Origin: Zingiber officinale
Lineage: Eukaryota > Streptophyta > Magnoliopsida > Zingiberales > Zingiberaceae
Assembly (NCBI RefSeq): GCF_018446385.1
Contig: NC_056004.1
Location: forward strand, 24,558,492-24,622,491
Length of the DNA: 64,000 nucleotides
Direction: 5' to 3'
This document shows positions 47,402-58,069 of the stretch, in pieces (positions within the stretch are counted from its first letter, which is position 1; each line of letters begins with the position of its first letter). Under the pieces are notes generated by a model that saw only the letters and a list, made by a program, of their open reading frames with translations, had not been told where the DNA came from and did not search any database. Made by a program: the position numbers and the translations under genes.

Positions 47402-48657
47402 ATGGCCTACCAAGAGGGATATAGCACTGCTCGCCCGCTCCTCTTCACAGACGACGACTTTGGATACTGGAAGAGCCGAATAGAATACCACCTCAAGACG
47501 CAAGTCAAGATGTGGATAATTATCTAGATGGGATTCTCTTATCCCACCGAAGATGGAGTCCTCGTCCCATGCGACAAATGGGATACACCAACTAGAAAAA
47601 GAATCGAGGCTGATGCAAAAGCTACCCAAACTCTACAATGTGATCTGATAAAAGAAGAACTGAACCGAGTCAGCCATTTCTCAAGCGCAAAAGAACTATA
47701 GAAAAAGTTGATCGAGCTACATGAGGGAACTTCTGACATGAAGGTAGCAAGCGTGATTTGATTTTAAATAAATTGTATAACATAAAAATGAAGGAAGGTG
47801 AGTCGGCTAGCCAACTTCACGCACGGATTTAGGACCTGTTGAACGGTCTTCATGCTATCAGTTAGAAGCTAGAAAACTGTGATATAATCAAGTATGCACT
47901 CAATGCCTTTCCGAGGAATACTTTGTAGGCATCCATGGTATATGTTTACAAAGTATCTAGGGACCTTTCATTAATTAAATTAGATGAACTATTTTCATAA
48001 TTTGATTTACATGAACAGATTAATGCACTCTCGATCGAGAAAAGTATTGCGTTGATTGCAGGTACAAGCAAGACAAAGGAGAGCAGAAAGAAGTATTAGA
48101 TCGAACCCGAGTCCAAAGATGAACTGGACTCAGAAGACAACGACGACGAGATAGCAGCCGAACTCGTCAACCTTGTACGAAAGCTCTACAAAAAGAAGAA
48201 AGGGTTCACCAAGAAAGACATCAACAAAGTGATTCAATCCAAGACGGTGCAATCAAGTCCAAAAGTGAAGTATGAAGTAACCTGCTACGGCTGCAACAAG
48301 AAAGGACACATCAAAGCCAACTATCCAAACCAAAAAGAAACAAAGAAGCAAAGGAAGAAGAAAGCACTGCAGGCGACATTGGATGAGTCTTCTTCAGAAG
48401 ACTTTGACGAAGAACTCGAGCAGACGAGCTTCCTTGTGCTTACGACCCGGGAACAAGTCGACGAATCTGATACCGAGAGCGAATCAGAAACAGAATCTGA
48501 TAGAAGCCACAGATCCATATCCGTTTCCGAAGGGCCTAACCCCACTGTAAGAACCTCTCAATTAAATAAATTGCATAATTTAGTTAATTATCTCATGCAT
48601 AAGTTAGCGAAATCCATCTTACGAGTCGAGTCACTCCAAAAGGAGGTAACTGTTAGG
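47402..48657 (+). pseudogene. copia-type gag, broken
   Basis: Starts ATG at 47402 (MAYQEGYSTARPLLF), then DFGYWKSRIEYHLKTQ, typical of copia gag (UBN2/DUF4219 type). In-frame stops occur at about 47527 and 47699, and a 1-base loss near 47750 shifts the frame. Several more stops follow to 48100. The zinc knuckle near 48286-48330 reads CYGCNKKGHIKANY, so the last Cys of CX2CX4HX4C is Tyr. An acidic and basic tail follows (KKQRKKK, DESDTESESETESD). The frame is cut at 48651 by the next element. Confidence 0.75.
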
Positions 48658-49496
48658 ACCTTCGGATAGCGGCTAGAGAGGGGGGGTGTGTGAATAACCG
48701 ACCTCAAATTATCGTTTCTTCCTACAATTTAGGTTAGCGCAGCGGAAATACAATGTAGAAACGAAAGTGGAGAAGATCAAACCTCAAACACGATGATGTA
48801 ACGAGGTTCGAAGATGATACTCCTACTCCTCGGCGTGTCCGTAAGGTGGACGAAGCCTATCAATCCGTCGGTGGATGAGACCCCGGAAAACCGGCTAACA
48901 ACAACTCCTTCTGGGTGGAGAAACCTCGCCACAAACTCTTTTGCAACAGCAATAAAGGAGTACAAGATAGAGCAAGAAAACAAGAAGAATATGAATGTAA
49001 CAACACTTTGCTTGCCTTCTTGTCGACTGGAGTTCGATGAAGCAACAACTTCACGATGCCAGCAGCAACTGATCAGCAAACCAGCCGAGGGAAGCTCACA
49101 CGAAGCTTCAGAAACACAGAGCTCAGCAAAGCTCAGATCGCAAGAGTGAGGAACAAGAAGAAGTGTTACTGTAGAGGCCCTCGACCTCGATATATATCCT
49201 GCACCTGCTGCACCTGTGAAGAAGACAAAGAGCAACACAGAAATCTAGCCGTTGTGTCGCAACGGCTAGGCCTGGACCGATCAGGCTCCAACCTGATCGG
49301 TCTGGGAGACTCCTGATCGGTCTGTGGACCGATCAGGCCCTAGGCTGATCGGTCCCCAGACCGATCAACCAACTCTCACAGAGAGTTGGCTTCGAAGTCT
49401 GATCGGTCTGTGGACCGATCAGACTATAGGTGGATCGGTCCACAGACCGATCCCCTCCTATCGCTCTCTGAAGTCCATCGCTTCCTGATCAAGATG
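48651..49496 (+). mobile_element. LTR-like fragment inserted in copia gag
   Basis: Starts TGTTAGGACCTTCGGATAGC exactly where the gag frame is lost, and contains AGAGAGGGGGGGTGTG and GATGATGTAACGAGGTTCGA, words common at the start of copia LTRs. From 49264 to 49462 it holds GATCGGTC/GACCGATC quasi-palindromes. Its right end is cut by the gypsy LTR at 49497. The overlapping ORFs on both strands (48777-49316) are chance frames. The element identity is inferred from the TG start and composition only. Confidence 0.5.
49264..49462. repeat. array of GATCGGTC-GACCGATC quasi-palindromes
   Basis: Near-palindromic units such as TGATCGGTCTGTGGACCGAT lie one after another, with CCAACTCTCACAGAGAGTTG embedded. 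It is nearly the reverse complement of about 43930-44115 in the foldback element. Confidence 0.85.
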
Positions 49497-52160
49497 GGGA
49501 ATTTTCAGGAATTTTTGGAAATTTTTCGGGAATTTTTCGGAGCTCGTACGAACAAGTTAACGGGGATCAAGATGGGGCCCGGAAAAGCCTGTTTAGGCTA
49601 CCCAGTTTTAATAAGGAAAAGTTTTATTTTCTTTTCCTTTTTCTTTTTCTTTTTCTTTATTTTCTTTAAATCCTTCGTTTCTCTCCCTCCTCGCACCCGA
49701 GCCATCCCGACGCCGCCTTCCTTTCTCCTCCTTGCCCTAACCGCCGGCGGCGGTTACTCCTCCTCGAGCGTACAACCCCTCCGCCGAGCCTTCCTCTTCA
49801 TTTTCTCCTCTTATCTGTGAAGCCGAGCCCTTCCTCCTAGCGCCGATCGCCTCTGTGCCTAGCGTCACCGCCGACGCCGCCTCCGGATTTTCCCCTCCCT
49901 TCCTCTGGTCCGGCGAGACACCGCCGACCTTCTTTCTGCCGACGCCGCCGTCTTCGACCCTAGCACCGACCGCCCCTTTCACTGGAGATCCGAGCCCTAG
50001 CTTCAACCGCGACACCCCTCTCTTCAGCGACATCTGAGCACAACCGACACCCATACAGCGTTGTGCCTGCTTCCCGAGCAGTGTTCGATCTCTCCGGTGA
50101 TCACCTTTGTTACTGTCCCTGCTGTTCCCTAGCGCCGGCAGAGAGAAAAACCAGAGGAAGAACTTGGCTTCGTGCAGGTAAGGCATATTTGGGTATTAGA
50201 TTTTGACTGGGATGTTGACACATAGGGAGAAGTAGTTCTTTGCAGTGTAGGCAACAGAACTGTGGCAACGGTTTCACCTCGCTCCGGATAGGATTATTGG
50301 CAGCAACTTCGTCTACTGTGCTGCAACAGCGAATCTTCTCTAGCTGTGATTTGAGGTGAAAATGTGTTTTATGTATGAATTGATACGTACCTAATTTGGT
50401 TATAGGATTATACATTGAGGGCGGATCCTTGTTGTAGATTGAGTTGGTTTTAAATGAATCTAATGGAACGATTAGGGTTAAGACCATTAACCTTAGTCAA
50501 TGGTTAGAATTAATTTTGGGTAGGCAATTGTTTATGTTAATTAGGGTTTTCCCTGATATTAGTTTCGTGGATTTTATTAAGCTATTTAAATTCATTTGAA
50601 TTGTAGCTAAATAAAATATATCTATATGTTTGACACAGGACTTTGATTCGGGACGGTATCTCGACGAGTATCTTGATTACCGGATTGGACCACTTTATTG
50701 GAGGCGGGTACTTTGACTTATGTCTTTGATATGCATAATAATATGTTTAACATATAGCAGTGATTGTGTAATCATTTTGTTTCGGTTGGTCACTACATAA
50801 TAGTTACATGGTTGCTTGTTTATTTATTCTGCACTGCATATTATTTACCTGATCATATATGCTTTAGGTAGTGACCCAACCACATGCTATGTTATTTTCT
50901 GGATTTAGGGTTTATTTGATGCCCTATCTGATTTGTGTACCTTCTATCTGATACATCTTCCAGTGGTACACACTTTGTATTATTTATATGGTCATTACTA
51001 TGTTATTCATGAGATTGCCATGCTTAGTGTCATGCATCATGATTGCACGCTGTGCGATTGTCGGCTCCACTATGGTTGAGCCCATCGCCAGTTACATGTA
51101 CTGCACACACCACCACCACCCATGGGTTAGTGGTATATCAGGCAGGTGTGTGGCGGTTCTGCTGTTTGGCTCCGTTGGTCAGGTGACTCAGCGTGGTAGC
51201 CGGCAGAGATATCCTCCCCGTCATCGTGTACCGGGAGATGAGAGCATTGAGCTCCCCCATTTATGATTTGGGGTCAGAGGACAGGAGTACTCCGACAGCA
51301 TCCCGTCCACTCGGTCGCTCATCAGGAGCAGTGATGTCAGAGTGCACGGTCACCATATGCATTTATTGTATTTATTATTTGTGATTGCTGCATTTACTTG
51401 CTGCATTTATATGGATGCATATGATTGGCATGCATACAGGATTATGACTTCCCCGGTCTGACGACCCTATTACCTTTGTACTTTGATCCCGGTTAGTACA
51501 GTTATCTCCTAATTTCGTTTCAGTTGCATTTATCCTTCTCGTATTCAGGAGACTGCACGCATGATTAGTGTTGTCTATTATTTGTTTTATTATGCATATC
51601 AGTTGTACCTGCTGAGTGTTGGACTCACCCCGCCTCCATTGTTGATATATTTTCAGGTTGAGGCTGTCCGGAGCAGTTCCAGTCGCTGGTTCCCACAGCA
51701 CGTAGTGTTAGTCCTCTGCTAGTTTTGAGTTGTTATTTTATTTTAGCTTTTCTCTATCAGACTTTGCTTTAGTCTTGTTTTGGATTTTACATATGGATAT
51801 TGTATGGAATCCTTCCGTTTGATGGATTTTTGGTATGATTTGGATTTTATTCTACTGCATGCCTGCCTGGACGGTAGAAGATGTGAGTTCGTCGGATTTG
51901 AGTTTTACGAGTGTAGTTGAGTAGGGTGAATTTCGAGTCAGAGTATTATTGTTTGTGATTACTATTATTAACTACGTGGTTGTGACAGCCAGAGGCTGAA
52001 TATCTATATAAACTGCGTGGTGATTGTTTTTATTTATTGTTATGATTCCAGCCGCCTGTGGCTGAGGTATATGTGTTATGTAGAAGTTTCAGATTGTCCG
52101 CCGTACAGGGGAGATGCTGCCGAAATTTTCTTCGGACAGGGACTCCTCTGGGGCGTGATA
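49497..52160 (+). repeat. 5' LTR of the gypsy element (left end truncated)
   Basis: Matches 58103-60817 almost base for base, with scattered substitutions and small indels. It starts at GGGAATTTTCAGG, lacking the TGTAAAATACCGG head seen at 58070, and ends GGGGCGTGATA where the 3' copy has GGGGCGTGACA. It has a GC-rich gene-like block at 49680-50160. Short ORFs at 49386, 49737, 49855 and 50110 are duplicated in the other LTR and are not genes. Confidence 0.92.
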
Positions 52161-52166
52161 ATTTAG

Positions 52167-52406
52167 TGGTATTAGAACAGGTATACGATACTTGCTATGC
52201 GTTTTGGATTTTCGAGATTTATCTGATACTAATTTATTTGGTATCAGAGAGAAGTTTTACGATCGTTTGTTTTTGTATTTTGGATATTGGGGATAACCTG
52301 ATATCAATTTATTGGTATCAGAGCACCAAAGTTTGGCGATACTTGTTTGATCTTCGTGTTACGGATTTTCGAGGTTTGGCTGATACCAATTTATTGGTAT
52401 CAGAGC
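52167..52406 (+). repeat. primer-binding site followed by three PBS-like copies
   Basis: The expected PBS seven bases after the LTR is TGGTATTAGAAC, mutated at two positions from TGGTATCAGAGC. Further copies are TGGTATCAGAGA at 52239, TGGTATCAGAGC at 52313 and TGGTATCAGAGC at 52395. The linking sequence is also repeated (GATAC.AATTTATTGG before each; TTTTGGAT or ACGGATTTTCGAG between), with period about 72-82 bp. Confidence 0.88.
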
Positions 52407-52704
52407 AGGGTGAGATACCTGCTTTTAGTATTTTGGATATTTTTATACTAGCCCTAGTTGCGAGACATATTGGTCTAGGCAGTTATTTTGGGTTGCACGG
52501 ATTTTTTCGTTTCGATTATGTTATGGACTTCCGTTTTGGATTTATATGGATTTCCGGTGTTTGTTTTTTTTTTTCTCGTACGGAATTCCGAGGTTATTTT
52601 GGGGACTGGACAGCGACGGAACATCTCCAAACAGCAATTAGGTATGATGTCATTTTGGTAGTTGGTTATACTGGTAGTAATATCTGTAATATAATTTAAC
52701 AGAT

Positions 52705-54460
52705 ATGAGGCGATCTACACGTATTGCTGCGAGACGTGGTGCTGGACGACCACGTACGAGGACCGTGGGATCTCTGGATATGCCAGAGATGCCTTCTGTT
52801 GATGAGCCTGTCAGCCAGGGACAGACTCAGCATACTGTGGGTGCGTCGGGCTCTCAGACCCCGATGGCTTCCTTAGAAGTACCTACCTCAGCTGCACCGA
52901 CAGTATCTACTCCTACTGTATTTCCGGTATCACCAGGGGTACCGTTGACATTCCCGACACCAGCTCCAGCCCAGCCTATGGCATACGCGGCACCACCGCC
53001 ACCTGGGCCTACAGTGTACCCGACACTAGCGACACCTGTGCTCCCAGTACATACGGTGTACCCAGCAGCACCTGCATTAGGGATACCGGCTACTCCTCAT
53101 CCGGTACCATTACCTACTGTACCTCCAGTCGCGGCCACCTATGTTCACCCTACAGTGCCACCGACAGCATATGCTCCAGTTTACCCAGCAGCACCGGGAG
53201 TACCTCCTCCAGTTTATACAGCGGTACCACCCGTAGCACCAGCTCCAGTGGTTCCGCCAGTTCCGACAGCCGTTCCGACACATCTCACTGACATTGCCGC
53301 GGCACGAGCTAGGATTCCAGTGTTGGCAGAATCGACGAAGAGTCGATTCACACTCTTCCGAGGAGACAGAGATCCGAGTGTGGCCTTGTCTTGGATTGAG
53401 ACTATGGAGCAGACTTTCTTTTATATTGCTTGCTCCGAGTGGGAGAAAGCAGAGCTGGCTGCTTTTCACTTACGAGACGCCGCCGACACTTGGTGGCTTA
53501 CCCAGCGTTCCATCATCAGTGAGTAGAACATCACTTGGGCCAGATTCAGAGAGGCTTTTGAGAGCCGTTTCTTTCCACGAGCTTATCAGATGGATCGCCG
53601 GCAGGATTTCCTGAGTTTGCGACATAATAATCGGACAGTGACTGAGTATAATGCAGAGTTTGACAGATTGGCCAGATTTTGTCCAGAGCTAGTTGCTGAG
53701 CACAGTTCACGTATGCAGCAGTTCATTCAGGGGCTGGATGGACATTTGCAACTAAGACTTGTCGATCTTGGTATCACATCTTATGCGGAGATGTTGGACA
53801 GAGCCCTCATTATTGAGTCAGCTCAGTAGAGTGTTTTTCCGGATAGGAAAAGGAAGCAGCCGAGTCAGACATCTGGACAGATCCAGCAGCCTCAGGCTAC
53901 ACCACAGCAGAGCAGGCGTAGTCGATCAGATCAGGGTACATCTGGGGTATCACGTAAACCTCAGAAATCAGGGCAGTCTTCTTCAAGACGTTTCCGGTCT
54001 TCCCTGCAGAGCCGGAAACAACCCGCCAGCGACATTCGCTGTTTCAGATGTGGGTCCAGAGATCATGTCACTTCAGCCTGTTCTCTGGGACAGTCAGTTT
54101 GTTTTCATTGCAAACTGCCTGGACACCAGAGCCGAGATTGTCCGCAGAAGACTGACTTCCGGAGGGTCTGATCATGGAGGGCAGTCCGGTCAGTCCGGAA
54201 CTTATCGAGGAGGGCGAAGAGCCCAACCTTCACATGGCCAGCAGCGGAGTGCTTCACCTGCAGCAGCGGCATTTGGCATGCTTGGACAGGAGTACTCCAG
54301 TGCTTCCATAGCACCTCAGAGTTCTGTTCCGGGACTTTATTATCCGACGCAGGGGCAGTATCAGATGCAGCCTCAGCCTTTAGGCCAGTACCAGACTCAG
54401 TCCCAGCCAGCTGCACCGTATCAGACACCGTCCTCTCAGTCTTCTCTGGCGCAGTATCCC
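52705..54460 (+). pseudogene. gypsy gag, broken
   Basis: Long frame from ATG 52705: a basic start (MRRSTRIAARRGAGRPRTR), ~130 residues rich in Pro/Ala/Val/Thr/Tyr, then the retrotransposon gag domain (RFTLFRGDRDPSVALSWIE ... TWWLTQRSI ... WARFREAFESRFFP). In-frame TAG codons lie at 53524-53526 and 53827-53829. Two zinc knuckles follow at 54040-54145: CFRCGSRDHVTSAC and CFHCKLPGHQSRDC, both complete. A frameshift near 54165 and another near 54455 separate gag from pol. The Gln/Pro/Ser-rich linker ([14 protein letters not shown]) lies between them. Confidence 0.88.
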
Positions 54461-54461
54461 T

Positions 54462-57400
54462 TCTGCCCAGCCGCAGCAGTCACTGGCAGCGTTACCTCCT
54501 CCTCCTCCGCCAGAGACTGGACGTGTTCATGCGATGACCAGAGAGGATGCGCAGCGAGCCGACGGATCCGTTTTCCGCGGTATGATTTCTATTTATGCCT
54601 TATCTGCAGATATACTGATAGATACTGGTAGCTCGCATTCATTTATATCTCGCACTTTTATGCGGGAGGTTGGTAGATTACCCACTTTCAGACCCCAGCG
54701 ATTGACCGTCTCCTTACCGTCTGGTGATTCATTGGACGTCACCCAGGAGGTCAGAGGTTGCCCGTTAGATTTTGGCAACCTAATACTTACAGTGGATCTT
54801 TTAGTATTAGAAATGGTCGATTTTGATATTATTCTTGGAATGGACTGTTTGTCAGCATATCATGCCACAGTTGATTGCCAGACGAGGGTGGTCACTTTTC
54901 AGCCTCCGAACCAAACCTCGTGGGATTTCACTGGCATCAGAGATGACGACATCTCGATCATTTCGGCGATTCAGGGTCAGAAGCTGCTGTCACATGGCTG
55001 TCAGGGTTTTCTGTTATCTATGATTAGTACTGAGGACAGCAGTAGTTCGCAGCTCTCCGACGTTCCTGTAGTCCGGGAGTACCCAGATGTATTTCCAGAG
55101 GAGCTGCCAGGTTTGCCTCCCAGAAGGAAAGTGGAGTTCGCTATTGAGCTGATTCCGGGAACCGCGCCAACATCGAATGCTCCGTATCGTATGGCATCAA
55201 AAGAGTTGAACGAGCTGAAGGTTCAACTCCAGGAGCTTTTAGACAGAGGATTCATTCGCCCTAGTGTTTCCCCATGGGGTTCTCCGGTATTATTTGTCAA
55301 GAAGAAAGATGGTACTATGAGGTTGTGTATTGACTACAGGCAGCTGAATGCAGTTACCGTCAGAAATAAATATCCATTACCACGGATCGAGGATTTGTTT
55401 GATCAGCTCAAAGGTACATCAGTGTATTCTAAGATTGATCTGCGATCCGGATATCATCAGCTGAGAGTCAAAGACTCAGATATTCAGAAGACAGCTTTTC
55501 GTACCAAATACGGTCATTATGAGTTTTTGGTAATGTCATTTGGGCTTACCAATGCTCCAGCGGTGTTTATGGACTTGATGAACCGTATTTTTCTGGAGTA
55601 TCTAGATCAGTTTATTATCGTTTTCATTGATGACATATTAGTCTACTCGCATTCCGAGGAGGAGCACGCACAACATCTTCGCACAGTTTTAGAGATTCTT
55701 CGATGACATCAGCTGTACGCGAAGTTCAGCAAGTGTGCGTTCTGGCTATCCTCAGTCGGTTTTCTAGGACATGTGGTCTCGAGCAGAGGTATTTCAGTTG
55801 ATCCTCAGAAGATCGAGGCTGTCACCAGTTGGGAGCAGCCGAAGTCAGTTCAGGAGATCCGCAGTTTTCTGGGACTATCAGGATATTACCGACGTTTTGT
55901 CGAGGGTTTCTCGCATATTGCTATGCCACTGACACGCCTTACCAGGAAAGGCGTGAAGTTCATGTGGTCCGAGGATTGCGAGACCAGCTTTCAGGAGCTG
56001 AAGCGGAGATTAGTGTCGGCTCCAGTTTTGGTTTTACCTTCTGGAGAGGACGGATTTGTACTCTACACCGATGCGTCTCTTCAGGGTTTGGGCGCTGTTA
56101 TGATGCAGCACGGCAGAGTAGTCACTTATGCTTCCCGTCAGCTGAAGGAGCATGAGAAGAACTACCCAGTTCATGACCTGGAGTTAGCCGCCATCATATA
56201 TGCTTTGAAGATTTGGCGTCATCATCTGTACGGCATTACATTTGAGATTCTCACTGATCATAAGAGTCTCAAATACATTTTTACCCAGAAGGAGCTTAAT
56301 CTCCGACAGAGGAGATGGATGGAGTTCCTGAAGGACTACGATTGTACCATTATCTACCACCCGGGGAAAGATAATGTGGTTGCAGATGCACTCAGCAGGA
56401 AGTCCAGAGGGACTTTGGCTTGCCACCGGACTTCAGTCACGGACTTGATTCAGAGTTTTTCTGAGTTAGACCTTGAGGAGCAGGGATCTACAGAGCAGGG
56501 TATTCTTGTTACTATGGTTGCTCAGTCGTCGATCAGGACGAAGATCCGAGAGGCACAGGCTGGTGATCAGCATTTGCAGTTCATTAGCAGTCAGATAGCT
56601 TCTGGGCAGCAGACCGAGTTTACACGAGACGAGGAGGGTGTTATATACTTCCGAGGCAGATTATGCGTACCTCAGTCTCATTCGGTCTTACAGGAGCTAC
56701 TTCAGGAGGCTCATCGTTCTCGATTTGCGATCCATCCAGGCGGGACCCGTATGTATCGAGACTTGAGGCGTTCCTATTGGTGGAACGGCATGAAGAAAGA
56801 CATCGCGAATTTCGTAATTAGATGTCTTGTTTGTCAGCAGGTGAAGGCTGAGCACCAGAGACCTGCAGGATTACTTCAGCGGATTCCTATTCCTGAGTGG
56901 AAGTGGGATCACATCACTATGGACTTTGTGGTGGGTTTGCCGAGGACACGACGAGGCCATGACGCGATTTGGGTAATCGTTGATCGATTAACCAAATCCG
57001 CGCATTTCTTAGCGATCCGGAGGACTGATTCCCTGGATCGATTGGCAGATCTGTATTGCCGAGAGATCATCAGACTACATGGTGTTCCGTTGAGTATTAT
57101 TTCGGATAGAGATCCACGGTTTACGTCTTGTTTCTGGCAGAGTCTGCAGCAGGCCTTGGGCGCACAGCTCCGATTTAGTACAGCTTTCCATCCACAGACA
57201 GATGGACAGTCAGAGCGGACTATTCAGACTCTTGAGAACTTGCTGAGATCATGTGTTATGGATTTTGGAGGCAGTTGGGAGGACCATCTGTCGTTGGTAG
57301 AGTTTGCTTACAACAACAGCTTTCATTCGGCTATCCAGATGGCACCGTTTGAAGCGTTGTATGGTAGACCTTGTCGGACACCCGTCCTCTGGGATGAGGT

Positions 57401-57959
57401 TGGAGAGGCCCAGTTGTTGGGACCTCATAGAGCTCATCAGGATGCAGAGTTGATCCGTACTATCAGACGGAGGATGTCAGAGGCGCAGGAACGTCAGAAG
57501 AGTTATGCTGATCGAACACGCAGACCACTAGAGTTCTCTGTTGGCGACCATGTATTTCTGTGAGTTTCAACCACGAAAGGGGTGAAGAGAGTTGGCCTCA
57601 GAGGTAAGCTAGCTCCGCGGTATATTGGCCCTTTCGAGATCTTAGAGAGGATCGGAGCGGTAGCTTACCGACTGGCACTACCACCGTCCCTGTCGGGCGT
57701 TCATGATGTATTTCACGTATCTATACTGAGGAGATACGTACCTGACTCGACGCATGTACTGGCTGATATTCCAGTTCCAGTTCAGCCTGATATTACATAT
57801 GAGGAGATTCCGGTACGGATTCTCGACCGGAAAGAGCGTCAGTTGCGGAACAAGACCATCCAGCTGGTTAAAGTCGGATGGCAGCATCATTCAGACGAGG
57901 AGGCTACTTGGGAGCTTGAGGATACGATCCGAGCTCGATATCCCCATCTTTTCACTTGA
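54462..57959 (+). pseudogene. gypsy pol: protease, RT, RNase H, integrase, chromo-like end
   Basis: One frame with two TGA interruptions (55704-55706 and 57561-57563). Aspartic protease DTGSSHSFI is at 54621. Reverse transcriptase runs from about 55060 ([20 protein letters not shown], then [10 protein letters not shown] at 55620). RNase H with [13 protein letters not shown] is at about 56063. Integrase has the zinc-finger pair CLVCQQVK near 56830, [22 protein letters not shown] at 57100 and the catalytic Glu in [23 protein letters not shown] segment and a chromo-like tail (VGWQHHSDEEATWE) close it at the TGA-free end, ...PHLFT, stop 57957-57959. Catalytic residues are otherwise intact. Confidence 0.92.
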
Positions 57960-58057
57960 GGTATGTGATTTAGTTTACCGTTCAGCATTTATATGCTTTA
58001 CTTGTTGTTAGTATTTGCTGATGGTAGATAATGAAATTTGGGGACCAAATTTTTATT

Positions 58058-58069
58058 AGTGGGGGAGAA
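58058..58069 (+). other. polypurine tract of the gypsy element
   Basis: AGTGGGGGAGAA directly before the TGTAAAATACC start of the 3' LTR; the plus-strand primer site. Confidence 0.8.

Noticed and set aside
49737-50487. ORFs of 60-149 codons inside the gypsy LTR
   Set aside because: Identical or near-identical ORFs occur at 58331-59081 because both lie in LTRs. Both strands are open because the DNA is GC-rich. No domain is seen.
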